Shown here one piece after another: positions 35,687 to 44,102 of a stretch of 64,000 nt of DNA. The notes under the pieces are model-generated. The model made no database searches. It was not told where the DNA came from and saw nothing but the letters and a program-made list of their open reading frames with translations. Both the position numbers and the translations under genes were made by a program. Position 1 is the stretch's first letter; each line of letters starts with the position of its first letter. Source of the stretch: Nonlabens ulvanivorans (lineage in GTDB: Bacteria > Bacteroidota > Bacteroidia > Flavobacteriales > Flavobacteriaceae); the NCBI RefSeq assembly GCF_000732625.1, contig NZ_JPJI01000032.1:1555180-1619179 (forward strand). Direction: 5' to 3'.

Positions 35687-37066
35687 TTAGATCAACTCTT
35701 TAAATTTATTCTTTTTCTTTTTTGATTTTAAACGATGATGGAATGGTATTTTGAGACCTATATAAAAATCAGCAGCTTGAGAATCTTCTGAAATAAGGTT
35801 ACTAAGAATAGATCCAGAACCAAAGCTCAATGGGCCAAACCTTAATCCTGCGCCCCAAGTCATATCAGCATATTCTACAAAACTAATATTAGTATATAAT
35901 GTAAATAGTCTTGATTCATACCTAGGAACTATCGTTGTGTAATTCAATTGATTATTACTATAAGGATCTGTCGATGCATTTAATCCCACAGCGCCTGTTG
36001 CAGCAATGTAAATATTGCGATCAACGCGTAGGTCTATGGCATATCTGAGAGCAGTAGGTAATTGAACAGTCACATCCTGTGTATTAGAAATAAAAGAATA
36101 ATTGTCTTCAAGACCTTGTTCAAAATCCTCGTCAAAATCTGAAGCACTTACCGTACCAGATACAGAGTATGTGTCGATATTGACGTCTTGATAAGTAATG
36201 CTTCCTATATCAGTTATACTTAAACCTAGTTTAAGGCGGTATTGATTATGACCTCTTAAAGCTAGTGAGTCTAATTTACGGTCCTTTTTAAGTTCTGGAC
36301 GATACTCATAAATTAAACCAATATCACCACCTATACTTGAACTACCGTTACCAAAATCAAAGTCGTCATCTTCATCTGTCGAATTAGCAGCGGCATATGA
36401 TAAATCACCATTTGCAGATATAGTTTCAGCAACAGAATCATAAGAACCATTGATACTATTTGAGTTCATGAAAAAGCCACCAGCTCCCAATAAATATTTT
36501 GCTGTTACACCAGCTTTTAAGAAATGATTTTTTTTATTCATCACTACAAATCCGTAGGTTAATCCAGCCTCTGCCCAGGCATGTGCGGTACCATTAAGGT
36601 TTTCCATATCGATGTTAAAGTCTTTATTGAGGATATCGCCATCTTGTAAGGTTTCAAATAGATTACCATTTACCTCTCTTAAATTTAAATAACCTCTAAC
36701 ACGAGTCGATATAGCTAGACTATGCTTATCTGATAGATTAAAAAGAAAAGATGGTCCTAGTACATCTAAGTTTTGATACACATTATTATTTTGACTAGGG
36801 AAACGCATTCCAGATTCTTCAAAACTGATACCGCTGGCATCATTAAAAAGTTCTGAAAAGTTGAAAGCATAGTAATCATTAGAGGTTGTAGAGGATACTT
36901 GAAATAAATTAATATCCGTTTTAAATCTTGAATCTGCCAGATTTGCAGGATTAAAAGAAAGGCTAGTAATGCCTGAATAATTATCAGTTTCTTTTCCAGA
37001 ATAACTTTGTGCGATACTTAAAAAGCTTATTAAGAACACTATAGCACTATAAAATAATTTTCTCAT
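35687..37066 (-). CDS. DUF5723 family outer-membrane protein
   Basis: 459 aa. Signal peptide ending 'FLSIAQ', then 'NPANLADSRFKTDINLFQV', which is typical for the DUF5723 family of PorV/FadL-like barrels in Bacteroidota. Many alternating amphipathic strands and a C-terminal basic tail 'RLKSKKKKNKFKELI'. Role unknown, probably an outer-membrane barrel. An exact-consensus promoter and a perfect 18-bp palindrome precede it. Confidence 0.85.
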   Translation of the reverse strand: MRKLFYSAIVFLISFLSIAQSYSGKETDNYSGITSLSFNPANLADSRFKTDINLFQVSSTTSNDYYAFNFSELFNDASGISFEESGMRFPSQNNNVYQNLDVLGPSFLFNLSDKHSLAISTRVRGYLNLREVNGNLFETLQDGDILNKDFNIDMENLNGTAHAWAEAGLTYGFVVMNKKNHFLKAGVTAKYLLGAGGFFMNSNSINGSYDSVAETISANGDLSYAAANSTDEDDDFDFGNGSSSIGGDIGLIYEYRPELKKDRKLDSLALRGHNQYRLKLGLSITDIGSITYQDVNIDTYSVSGTVSASDFDEDFEQGLEDNYSFISNTQDVTVQLPTALRYAIDLRVDRNIYIAATGAVGLNASTDPYSNNQLNYTTIVPRYESRLFTLYTNISFVEYADMTWGAGLRFGPLSFGSGSILSNLISEDSQAADFYIGLKIPFHHRLKSKKKKNKFKELI

Positions 37067-37082
37067 TGGTTAAGTTTAAATT

Positions 37083-37114
37083 CAAAATTAAACCTAATCA
37101 ATGCTTCAAGTCAA
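37083..37114 (-). promoter_or_regulatory. Promoter of the DUF5723 gene
   Basis: Minus-strand TTG (37114-37112), 21 nt, TAATTTTG (37090-37083). The -33 TTG touches the palindrome at 37114-37131, which suits an operator. Confidence 0.6.
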
Positions 37115-37131
37115 TACCCTTTAAAGGGTAT
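37114..37131. promoter_or_regulatory. Palindrome ATACCC-N6-GGGTAT, candidate operator (1)
   Basis: ATACCCTTTAAAGGGTAT, perfectly symmetric, 48-65 bp upstream of the DUF5723 ATG. Shares 16 of 18 bases with the repeat at 41076. Confidence 0.4.
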
Positions 37132-37145
37132 ATTTAAAATGTAAC

Positions 37146-37367
37146 TTAACTTTTTAGGGAGACTTTAATAATGAAAAGTAAAAGAATGAAGGCTATAAAG
37201 CCTACAAGGATCCATTTAACGCCTTTATAGTTTTTTTTATGCATTCCTTTATCTTTCAAATACATGAATGATATGATTATTACAAAAGCAATAAAGAATA
37301 TAATACCAAAGGTAATTTGACCACTAGAGAACATAGGGTCTTTTGCAAGTAATAATAAATGAGACAT
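37146..37367 (-). CDS. Small membrane protein, unknown
   Basis: 73 aa from the ATG at 37367; the longer reading from 37454 would run across the divergent MazG-like gene and has a Cys-rich unlikely N-terminus. Two membrane helices ('FGIIFFIAFVIIISFMYL' and 'WILVGFIAFILLLFIIKV') separated by a basic loop. Similar two-helix proteins are common in flavobacteria; function unknown. Confidence 0.7.
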   Translation of the reverse strand: MSHLLLLAKDPMFSSGQITFGIIFFIAFVIIISFMYLKDKGMHKKNYKGVKWILVGFIAFILLLFIIKVSLKS

Positions 37368-37418
37368 AGAATAACTATTTTTGACAAAATTACAACACGA
37401 TCTTATCAATAACAGCAC

Positions 37419-37808
37419 ATGAAGAAACAAATTAAAGCAGTAGAAGAATTTCACACAGCATTTAAACTAGGAATGAATCATCAACCACAAGGTGATATTA
37501 CAGAACGTCGAAATAAATTACGTTTTGAATTAATGAAAGAGGAAAATGAGGAATATCTTGAGGCTGCACAAAACAATGATTTAGTAGAGGTTGCAGATGC
37601 ATTGGGTGATATGCTATATATACTTTGCGGTACTATTATAGAGCATGGTATGCAAGACGTTATTGAAGATGTGTTTGATGAAATACAAAGATCTAATATG
37701 AGTAAATTGGGAGAAGATGGAAAACCTATTTATCGTGAGGATGGTAAAGTACTTAAAGGGCCTAATTATTTCAAACCTAATTTTGAGAAGATTTTAAAGA
37801 CTTCTTAA
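37419..37808 (+). CDS. MazG-like nucleotide pyrophosphohydrolase
   Basis: 129 aa, all-alpha NTP-PPase fold. 'LRFELMKEENEEYLEAAQNNDLVEVADALGDMLYIL' contains the ExxE...ExxD magnesium-binding motif of MazG/phosphoribosyl-ATP pyrophosphohydrolase-like enzymes. Likely a house-cleaning enzyme for non-canonical nucleoside triphosphates; it is not in a his operon. Terminator follows. Confidence 0.9.
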   Translation: MKKQIKAVEEFHTAFKLGMNHQPQGDITERRNKLRFELMKEENEEYLEAAQNNDLVEVADALGDMLYILCGTIIEHGMQDVIEDVFDEIQRSNMSKLGEDGKPIYREDGKVLKGPNYFKPNFEKILKTS

Positions 37809-37821
37809 ACCATTATCAAAA

Positions 37822-37850
37822 AAAAAGCCATCATTAGTTGATGGCTTTTT
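37822..37850. terminator. Terminator between MazG-like and ilvE
   Basis: AAAAAGCCATCA pairs with TGATGGCTTTTT, 5-nt loop, usable in both directions for these convergent genes. Confidence 0.88.
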
Positions 37851-37872
37851 TGAATTAGGATATTTTATTTAC

Positions 37873-38934
37873 CTATATTTTTACTCTCCAACCGTGCTGA
37901 TCATCTGCACGATTGTATTGTATATCTTTTAAAGCAGTTTTAAACTGTTCTGCATAGCTGTCTTCTATAATAGGAAGCTCATATTTAAAATCTTTATGCT
38001 TGTACCCTTTAATAGGTACAATAACCGCTGCGGTACCAGATCCAAATATTTCTTTAAGGCTGCCGTTTTGTGCAGCTTCATTAAGTTCATTAACACTTAT
38101 TCTGCGTTCCTCAATTGTCAAACCTGCATCTTTCGCTAACTGCAGAACACTACGTCTGGTAACTCCATTAAGAATACGATCATTATTAGGTGCCGTTAAA
38201 AGTGTATCTCCTATACGAACAAAAATGTTCATCGTGCCTGCTTCTTCTAGATATTCATGAGAGGCAGCATCAGTCCAAATGATTTGTTGATAACCTTCTG
38301 CTAGTGCAAGATTATTAGGGTAGAAGCTAGCCGCATAGTTTCCTGCTGCTTTTGCATATCCTACACCACCATCTGCAGCACGAGAATAATCAGACGCGAT
38401 AATAACTCTTACATCACCTTTGTAATAAGCAAATGCAGGAGACATTACAATCATAAATTTATATTCAGTTGATGGGGCAGCTGCCACACCATTTTCACTA
38501 GCAATCATAAAAGGTCGTAAGTAAAGAGATAATCCTTCACCATGACGTACCCAATCTTTATCTAAATTGACAAGTGTTTTAAGACCTTCAATAAATACTT
38601 CTTCAGGTACTTCTGGCATTGCTAGACGCTTTGCACTTTCATTAAAACGTATCCAGTTATCTTCTGGGCGAAAAAGAAAAACATCTCCAGCATCATCTTT
38701 AAACGCCTTCATTCCTTCAAAAATCGCTTGTCCATAATGGAATACCTTGCAACTAGGCTCTACCATTATAGGGCCGTAAGGTTTTATAACAGCAGTTTCC
38801 CATTTACCATCACGCCATGTACACTCTAGCATGTGGTCTGTAAATGTTTTACCGAATGTCAAATTATCAAAATCAGTATGGCTTAATTTTGATTCTTGAA
38901 TCTTATCGATAACGATTTCGTAGGCGTCTGTCAT
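37873..38934 (-). CDS. ilvE: Branched-chain amino acid aminotransferase (type II)
   Basis: 353 aa, PLP fold type IV. 'FGKTFTDHMLECTWRDGKW' and 'FHYGQAIFEGMKAF' open the enzyme, 'YLRPFMIASE' binds substrate, 'GYAKAAGNYAASF' holds the PLP lysine, and 'EEAGTMNIFV' and 'FGSGTAAVIVPI' are BCAT-II motifs. Interconverts Leu/Ile/Val and their 2-oxoacids with glutamate. Own promoter with -7 box at 38954. Confidence 0.97.
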   Translation of the reverse strand: MTDAYEIVIDKIQESKLSHTDFDNLTFGKTFTDHMLECTWRDGKWETAVIKPYGPIMVEPSCKVFHYGQAIFEGMKAFKDDAGDVFLFRPEDNWIRFNESAKRLAMPEVPEEVFIEGLKTLVNLDKDWVRHGEGLSLYLRPFMIASENGVAAAPSTEYKFMIVMSPAFAYYKGDVRVIIASDYSRAADGGVGYAKAAGNYAASFYPNNLALAEGYQQIIWTDAASHEYLEEAGTMNIFVRIGDTLLTAPNNDRILNGVTRRSVLQLAKDAGLTIEERRISVNELNEAAQNGSLKEIFGSGTAAVIVPIKGYKHKDFKYELPIIEDSYAEQFKTALKDIQYNRADDQHGWRVKI

Positions 38935-38953
38935 GGCTTGTCAAAGTTTTTTG

Positions 38954-38961
38954 CAAAGATA
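38954..38961 (-). promoter_or_regulatory. -7 box for ilvE
   Basis: Minus-strand TATCTTTG, exact TAnnTTTG, 19 nt before the ATG. Confidence 0.5.
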
Positions 38962-38997
38962 CTGGATATCTATACATCAATTACCTAAACGAATTCT

Positions 38998-39005
38998 TAA
39001 ATTTG
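38998..39005 (+). promoter_or_regulatory. -7 box for DUF4920-mnmD
   Basis: TAAATTTG, exact TAnnTTTG, 18 nt before the ATG at 39024. Confidence 0.5.
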
Positions 39006-39023
39006 CATTAAACTATCAACATT

Positions 39024-39581
39024 ATGAAAAAAATTGTATTCGCCTTACTAGCAGCAGCTGCTATGGTAGGATGTAAAGAAGAGGTAAAAGAAGACATGAC
39101 ACCAGCTGTCAACGATGAGCAAGTTCAAGAAATGGCTTATATGAGCTATGGAGAAAAAATTGACGCATCTGACGCCATTGAAGCGTCAAAGTTAGGTAGC
39201 TTTTATGAAGGGATGAAAGAAGGAGATACCATGCAAGTTAAAGTAAAAGGAATGATTCAAGAGGTATGTGTCAATAAAGGATGCTGGATTAAATTACCTG
39301 TTAATGATACAGAGTCTGCTTTTGTAAAATTTAAAGACTATGGTTTCTTTTTGCCTAAAAATGGTACGGATAAAGAAGTTATTTTAAGAGGTAAGGCTTA
39401 TAAAAGTGTTACTCCTAAAGATGAGTTGATTCATTATGCACAAGACGCTGGAGAAAGTGAAGAAGAAATAGCAAAGATTACTGAGGACAAAGTAACCTAT
39501 GCTTTTATGGCAGATGGTGCTTTGGTGGAAGAATTTGAAAATCCAGATGTAGAAGGTATGGAACCTACTACAGAAGAGTAG
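39024..39581 (+). CDS. DUF4920 lipoprotein
   Basis: 185 aa. Lipobox 'AAAAMVGCKEE'. 'SYGEKIDASDAIEASKL' and 'VKVKGMIQEVCVNKGCWIKLP' with the VC.NKGCW motif mark DUF4920, an OB-like fold. The two conserved Cys may bind a metal (inference from the motif). The C-terminus is acidic. Its stop TAG is directly followed by the mnmD ATG, so the two are cotranscribed. Confidence 0.88.
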   Translation: MKKIVFALLAAAAMVGCKEEVKEDMTPAVNDEQVQEMAYMSYGEKIDASDAIEASKLGSFYEGMKEGDTMQVKVKGMIQEVCVNKGCWIKLPVNDTESAFVKFKDYGFFLPKNGTDKEVILRGKAYKSVTPKDELIHYAQDAGESEEEIAKITEDKVTYAFMADGALVEEFENPDVEGMEPTTEE

Positions 39582-40250
39582 ATGAAACGTGAAATAATCA
39601 CTACTGGCGATGGTTCTAAAACTATTCATATGCCAGAGTGGAATGAACAATATCATTCAAAACATGGCGCCTTACAAGAGGCGCTTCATGTTTTTATAGA
39701 GATGGGTCTTAAGGATACGCTTTCGCGAAAGCGTGAACAAACATCACCTATTTCTATATTAGAATATGGTTTAGGTACTGGACTTAACGCAATGATTACG
39801 GCACAGTTTCCAACTGAACACTCTATTTATTATACCGCCGTAGAAGCTTTTCCTATAGCTGTATCTGAAGCTGTTGAAGTTAATTATGGACAGTTATTAG
39901 GAAATCAAGTATTGTATGAAAAACTTCATCAATGTGAATGGGAGCAAGCTGTGCAGCTTACAGATCAGTTTTCTATTGAAAAGTTAGAGAAAAAATTTGA
40001 TCAGATTAATGATGTGTCACGTTTTGACATTATCTACTTTGATGCTTTTGGGCCTAGAGTTCAACCTGAATTGTGGACGGTAGATATATTTAATGCAGCT
40101 TTTAAAGCATTAAAGCCAGAAGGAATTTTAACTACCTATTGTGCACAAGGTCAAGCGCGTAGAAATATGCAAGAAGCAGGCTTTATCATAGAGAGGTTAC
40201 CTGGTCCACCAGGCAAACGTGAGATGTTAAGAGGAAGAAAAATGACATAA
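39582..40250 (+). CDS. mnmD: tRNA mnm5s2U34 methyltransferase MnmD
   Basis: 222 aa. Methylates nm5s2U to mnm5s2U in the wobble position of tRNAs; here it is a stand-alone MnmD without the MnmC oxidase domain. 'ISILEYGLGTGLNAMI' is the SAM motif I, 'FDIIYFDAFGPRVQPELWT' the DAF-P catalytic region, 'TTYCAQGQARRNMQEAGF' and 'LPGPPGKREMLRGRK' are family signatures. The palindrome inserts T-L-S-R-K-R into a loop after residue 45, ahead of SAM motif I, where it should be tolerated. Confidence 0.94.
   Translation: MKREIITTGDGSKTIHMPEWNEQYHSKHGALQEALHVFIEMGLKDTLSRKREQTSPISILEYGLGTGLNAMITAQFPTEHSIYYTAVEAFPIAVSEAVEVNYGQLLGNQVLYEKLHQCEWEQAVQLTDQFSIEKLEKKFDQINDVSRFDIIYFDAFGPRVQPELWTVDIFNAAFKALKPEGILTTYCAQGQARRNMQEAGFIIERLPGPPGKREMLRGRKMT
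39718..39733. repeat. Iterated palindrome, inside mnmD
   Basis: Exact core, extended to ACG...CGT; frame reads T-L-S-R-K-R. Confidence 0.95.
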
Positions 40251-40282
40251 AAAAAGCCGTTCTATGTGTAGAACGGCTTTTT
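40251..40282. terminator. Terminator between mnmD and thioredoxin gene
   Basis: AAAAAGCCGTTCT pairs with AGAACGGCTTTTT; begins one base after the mnmD stop. Confidence 0.9.
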
Positions 40283-40299
40283 TACTGGTGTTTGATAAT

Positions 40300-41025
40300 T
40301 TACATTTTATCTACAATCTTAAGTAATAATTCTTGCGTGCTACTATAACTTACGTCTTCTTCTTTAGCTAGTAAAATAGCTGCTTTAGCTTGTTTCCATG
40401 CTTCATCATATCGACCAGTCTTATATAATAATGCGGCATAAGTATCGGTATTATTGTAGTTAGCATCTAACTCTATAGATCGTTTTACCATCTTAATAGA
40501 TTTTAATAAAACATCAATTTCAGAGTGTTCTAGATAAGCATGCCATGCTTTACTATTTAAAGCGTTGCTATCATACCATATCGCATCTATACTGTCTTGA
40601 CTATATTCACCTTCTGTACCTTCAGAATTCCCAGCATTTGAAGAACTACTTGAAAAACCACCATGTTCAATGATAAGATCTTCAAAATCTTCTTCAGACA
40701 TAGCACCTTCCATATAATCTAGAGTTTCCTTATTTTTTATAAAGTAATAAGTTGGTATTGACGTGACACTTAAAGCGTCATCAACCTCATTTTCATCAAC
40801 ATCAATTTTGTAGATAGAAATACGGTCACCATATTTTTCAGCGAGACGTTCTATAATCGGATCCATTCTTTTACATGGACCACACCACGTAGCATAAAAG
40901 TCTACAATGATAAGTTTATCATTGTTTATTAGTAATTTTTCTTCAGCATTATCATCATTAATTTCAATTTGAGCAATTGCTTGTAAAGAAAGCATTCCAA
41001 GCATTAATAATAGAAGGTTTTTCAT
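40300..41025 (-). CDS. Secreted thioredoxin-family protein with helical C-terminus
   Basis: 241 aa from ATG 41025, which starts the signal peptide 'LLLMLGMLSLQAIAQ' (the upstream ATG at 41049 is rejected). Residues about 20-120 form a thioredoxin domain with 'DFYATWCGPCKRMDP' and cis-Pro 'VTSIPTYYF'. After a Ser-rich linker, residues 145-240 are helical and TPR-like. Periplasmic redox protein, partner unknown. The palindrome ATACCC-N6-GGGTAT lies 51 bp upstream. Confidence 0.88.
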   Translation of the reverse strand: MKNLLLLMLGMLSLQAIAQIEINDDNAEEKLLINNDKLIIVDFYATWCGPCKRMDPIIERLAEKYGDRISIYKIDVDENEVDDALSVTSIPTYYFIKNKETLDYMEGAMSEEDFEDLIIEHGGFSSSSSNAGNSEGTEGEYSQDSIDAIWYDSNALNSKAWHAYLEHSEIDVLLKSIKMVKRSIELDANYNNTDTYAALLYKTGRYDEAWKQAKAAILLAKEEDVSYSSTQELLLKIVDKM

Positions 41026-41075
41026 AATTCGTTGGTTTATAATCTGCAATTAACAAATTTTTGTAGAAAATAGAC

Positions 41076-41093
41076 ATACCCTTTATGGGGTAT
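41076..41093. promoter_or_regulatory. Palindrome ATACCC-N6-GGGTAT, candidate operator (2)
   Basis: Read on the minus strand, ATACCCCATAAAGGGTAT, 51-68 bp upstream of the thioredoxin-gene ATG. It also sits 7 bp past the rlmH stop, so a weak rlmH terminator is the alternative. Confidence 0.4.
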
Positions 41094-41099
41094 TTTTAT

Positions 41100-41573
41100 T
41101 TACTCATGATGATAAGGCTCATTTCTTAGAATAGTAAAAGCTCTATAAATTTGTTCTGTGGCAAATAACCGTACCATTTGATGAGAAAAAGTCATGTCAC
41201 TCAAAGATAATTTTGAATTTGCTCTTTGATAAACATCACTAGAAAATCCATAAGGGCCTCCTATTATGAAGACCAGCCTTTTTAAGCCCGATACACTACG
41301 TTTGTTAATTAACTCAGCAAATTGAAGACTAGATAGTTTTTTACCTCTTTCATCTAGAAGGGTGACGAAATCGCTTTTTTCAAGTTTATTTAAGATTAGT
41401 TTGCCTTCCTCATTTTTCTGTTGATCTTCACTCAGATTTTTTGTTTTTTTTAAATCTGGAATTATTTCTAATTCAAAGTTTATATAATGCTTTAGGCGAT
41501 CGACATACATCTGTGTGAGTTGTTCGATTCGAGAATCATCTGTTTTGCCTACGGCTAGGAGTGTAATTTTCAT
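41100..41573 (-). CDS. rlmH: 23S rRNA pseudouridine-1915 methyltransferase
   Basis: 157 aa, the exact family length. SPOUT methyltransferase: 'MKITLLAVGKTDD' start, 'FVTLLDERGKKLSSLQFA', 'FIIGGPYGFSSDVYQRA', 'LSLSDMTFSHQMVRLFATEQIYRAF' and the terminal 'YHHE' are all RlmH signatures. Acts on 70S ribosomes, N3-methylating pseudouridine 1915. Own -7 box close to the ATG. Confidence 0.98.
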   Translation of the reverse strand: MKITLLAVGKTDDSRIEQLTQMYVDRLKHYINFELEIIPDLKKTKNLSEDQQKNEEGKLILNKLEKSDFVTLLDERGKKLSSLQFAELINKRSVSGLKRLVFIIGGPYGFSSDVYQRANSKLSLSDMTFSHQMVRLFATEQIYRAFTILRNEPYHHE

Positions 41574-41578
41574 ATTGA

Positions 41579-41586
41579 CAAAGTTA
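41579..41586 (-). promoter_or_regulatory. -7 box for rlmH
   Basis: Minus-strand TAACTTTG, exact TAnnTTTG, only 5 nt before the ATG: possibly leaderless. Confidence 0.45.
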
Positions 41587-41624
41587 ATTGCATTTTAACA
41601 ATATGTAAAAACAGATGTTTAGCT

Positions 41625-41632
41625 TATTTTTG
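41625..41632 (+). promoter_or_regulatory. -7 box for nadC
   Basis: TATTTTTG, exact TAnnTTTG, 17 nt before the ATG at 41650. Confidence 0.5.
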
Positions 41633-41649
41633 ATTAATAAAATATACTA

Positions 41650-42516
41650 ATGGAATACGGAAGCACAGCATTTAAGGAAGAAATTAAACGCATTATCACT
41701 AATGCCTTAAGAGAAGATGTAGGTGATGGAGATCACAGTAGCTTATCCTGTATTCCTACAAGAGCAACAGGTAAAGCCCGTTTATTAGTAAAAGATGATG
41801 GTATTCTTGCTGGTGTAGAATTTGCAAAAGCTGTATTTCATGAAGTAGATCCGGATTTAAAGATTGATGTGAGAATAGAGGATGGCAGTCCTGTAAAATA
41901 TGGTGACGAGGCGTTTTATGTAACAGGTTCATCACAGTCTATTTTAAAGGCAGAACGTTTAGCATTAAACGCAATGCAGCGCATGAGTGCTATTGCTACT
42001 AAAACAAGAACTTTTGTTGATGCTTTAGAAGGTACTAAAACAAAAATACTTGATACTAGAAAAACGACGCCTGGTATTAGAGTACTTGAAAAATGGGCTG
42101 TAAAGATTGGTGGTGGAGTTAATCATAGATTTGGCCTTTATGATGTAATCATGCTTAAGGATAATCATATAGATTTTGCCGGTGGTGTTAGTAAAGCGAT
42201 CCAAAAAACGCAACAATATCTTAAGGATACTAATCGTGATTTGAAGATTATTGTTGAGGCCAGGGATCTCAATGAGATTAAAGAGATCCTTACAAATGAT
42301 GGTGTTTACCGCATTCTTATTGATAATTTTAATTATGAAGATACACGCAAAGCTGTCGAACTAATAGGTGATCAATGCCTTACAGAAAGTAGCGGTGGTA
42401 TCACTTTAGACACCGCACCTCAATATGCAGCCTGTGGAGTAGACTTTATCTCAAGTGGCGCTTTAACACATAGCGTTTATAATTTAGATTTAAGTCTTAA
42501 AGCGGTCCATGAGTAA
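41650..42516 (+). CDS. nadC: Nicotinate-nucleotide pyrophosphorylase (carboxylating)
   Basis: 288 aa. Converts quinolinate plus PRPP to nicotinate mononucleotide in de novo NAD synthesis. 'ALREDVGDGDHSS', 'ERLALNAMQRMSAIAT', 'DTRKTTPGIRVLEKWAVKIGGGVNHRFGLYD' (phosphate and quinolinate site), 'MLKDNHIDF' and 'ESSGGITLDT' match the family throughout. Overlaps the next gene by 8 bp. nadA/nadB are not in the window. Confidence 0.97.
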   Translation: MEYGSTAFKEEIKRIITNALREDVGDGDHSSLSCIPTRATGKARLLVKDDGILAGVEFAKAVFHEVDPDLKIDVRIEDGSPVKYGDEAFYVTGSSQSILKAERLALNAMQRMSAIATKTRTFVDALEGTKTKILDTRKTTPGIRVLEKWAVKIGGGVNHRFGLYDVIMLKDNHIDFAGGVSKAIQKTQQYLKDTNRDLKIIVEARDLNEIKEILTNDGVYRILIDNFNYEDTRKAVELIGDQCLTESSGGITLDTAPQYAACGVDFISSGALTHSVYNLDLSLKAVHE

Positions 42517-43438
42517 AACCAAAGATTTACTAGATCGTATACCGGTTTTAAGATGGCCGGTTAATCTTGCAAATAAAATACGTATACCTGGATTAGAAGG
42601 GATGACTCTTTATGATGTAGCAGAGACCTACATTATAGGAATTGCACAAGGAGCTTTTTCTGCAAGGGCTAGTGCTATTAGCTATAGCTTTTTTATGGCC
42701 ATATTTCCTTTTCTTCTATTTGTATTAAATCTTATACCTTTTATTCCTATTGAGAATTTTCAGAATGAGTTTTTAGAATTTGTAATTGAATTACTACCAG
42801 CACAAGCGGTAAGTATTTTTGATCAAATATTTAAAGAAATTGCACTTCAAGGTAATACAGGTTTATTAACCATCGCGTTTGTATCTTCATTAATCTTTAT
42901 GTCTAACGGTGTTAATGCTGTTTTTAACGGCTTTGAAAGATCTTATCATACAGATTTCAATCGTGGATTTTTTAGGCAATATGCTATTTCACTTGCCGTA
43001 TCGGTGATGCTTACCTTTTTTCTTTTAATTATGGTAATTGTAGCAGGTTATGTGGAATACTTACTAGAGGAGTTGCGTAAATCTAATATTATGAGTGAAA
43101 CCGGTCAAGGTGGAACACTAGTATTTGTTAGATATTTAATTGTGATAATACTTACCTATATCTTTGTTGCCGTGCTCTATTATTTTGGGACAAGAGATGG
43201 ACGACAATCTCGATTTTTCTCAATCGGAGCGACCGTAACTACAATATTAATTGTTTTATTGTCAGTTCTTTACGGTATTTATATAGATAATTTTACTTCG
43301 TATAATGAAATTTATGGATCGATAGGTGCTTTACTAATCTTAATGATTTATATATGGCTCAATTCCAACATTTTACTATTAGGTTTTGAATTAAATGCTT
43401 CACTAAGAAAATTAAAGGCACAGAATTTGAATACTTAA
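42509..43438 (+). CDS. YihY/BrkB-family inner-membrane protein
   Basis: 309 aa with about six membrane helices. 'SARASAISYSFFMAIFPFLLFVLNLIP' is the typical first helix pair of the YihY family, and 'YGSIGALLILMIYIWLNSNILLLGFELNA' the last. Misnamed RNase BN in older annotation; the real function (possibly lipid transport) is unsettled. Translationally coupled to nadC. Confidence 0.92.
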   Translation: MSKTKDLLDRIPVLRWPVNLANKIRIPGLEGMTLYDVAETYIIGIAQGAFSARASAISYSFFMAIFPFLLFVLNLIPFIPIENFQNEFLEFVIELLPAQAVSIFDQIFKEIALQGNTGLLTIAFVSSLIFMSNGVNAVFNGFERSYHTDFNRGFFRQYAISLAVSVMLTFFLLIMVIVAGYVEYLLEELRKSNIMSETGQGGTLVFVRYLIVIILTYIFVAVLYYFGTRDGRQSRFFSIGATVTTILIVLLSVLYGIYIDNFTSYNEIYGSIGALLILMIYIWLNSNILLLGFELNASLRKLKAQNLNT

Positions 43439-43471
43439 TATTATCTTTAAAAACCCAAAATAAGAATCACA

Positions 43472-44038
43472 ATGAAAAAATTAATTTTATTAGCGGTAGC
43501 CTTAGTAGCTACTTTTACTACAAATGCTCAAGTAACCATTAATGATGTAAAGGTTGAAAAATCACTTACTGTTGAAGGACAAGAATTGATGCTTAATGGA
43601 GCAGGACTTAGAGAAAAATTATGGTTTGATCTATATGTAGGTGCTTTATACACAACAGTCAAGTCTGGTGATGGCTCTACACTAGTAGATGCAGATTTAG
43701 CTATGGCTATCACACTAGATATTACTGATAGTAAAGTGACTCAAGACAAAATGAAGAGTGCTGTAGAAGATGGCTTTGAAGATAGCTGTACTGATGCAGA
43801 GCGTGCTGCAATTAAAGGAGATATTACGAGATTTATAGGATTTTTTAAAGATGCTATAGTAGAAGGTGATGAGTTTCAAATCGCTTATGTACCAGGAAAA
43901 GGGACAATGGTTTCTAAAAACGGTAAAGCTTTAGGTACTATTGCTGGTATTGAATTTAAAAGAGCTTTATTCGGAATTTGGTTAGGAGACGATCCAGCAG
44001 ATGAAGATTTAAAAGAAGGAATGTTAGGTAAGTCTTAA
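43472..44038 (+). CDS. Secreted chalcone-isomerase-like protein
   Basis: 188 aa. Signal peptide ending 'TFTTNAQ'. 'LMLNGAGLREKLWFDLYVGALYT' and 'FIGFFKDAIVEGDEFQIAYVPGKGTMVSKNGK' match the bacterial chalcone isomerase-like (CHI) family, which binds fatty-acid-like ligands and does not make flavonoids. 'FKRALFGIWLGDDPADEDLKEGMLG' is the conserved end. Periplasmic. Terminator follows. Confidence 0.9.
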   Translation: MKKLILLAVALVATFTTNAQVTINDVKVEKSLTVEGQELMLNGAGLREKLWFDLYVGALYTTVKSGDGSTLVDADLAMAITLDITDSKVTQDKMKSAVEDGFEDSCTDAERAAIKGDITRFIGFFKDAIVEGDEFQIAYVPGKGTMVSKNGKALGTIAGIEFKRALFGIWLGDDPADEDLKEGMLGKS

Positions 44039-44059
44039 TATTACTTTTAGAATATTATG

Positions 44060-44092
44060 ACCCACGTGAAGTAACTTTGCGTGGGTTTTTTA
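44060..44092 (+). terminator. Terminator after the CHI-like gene
   Basis: ACCCACG/CGTGGGT stem with 13-nt loop followed by six T. Confidence 0.7.
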
Positions 44093-44102
44093 ATTTACAG
44101 AT

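Noticed and set aside
42025-42216. Minus-strand frame within nadC and similar short frames in other genes
   Set aside because: They lie fully inside strong coding matches on the opposite strand and have no family signal.
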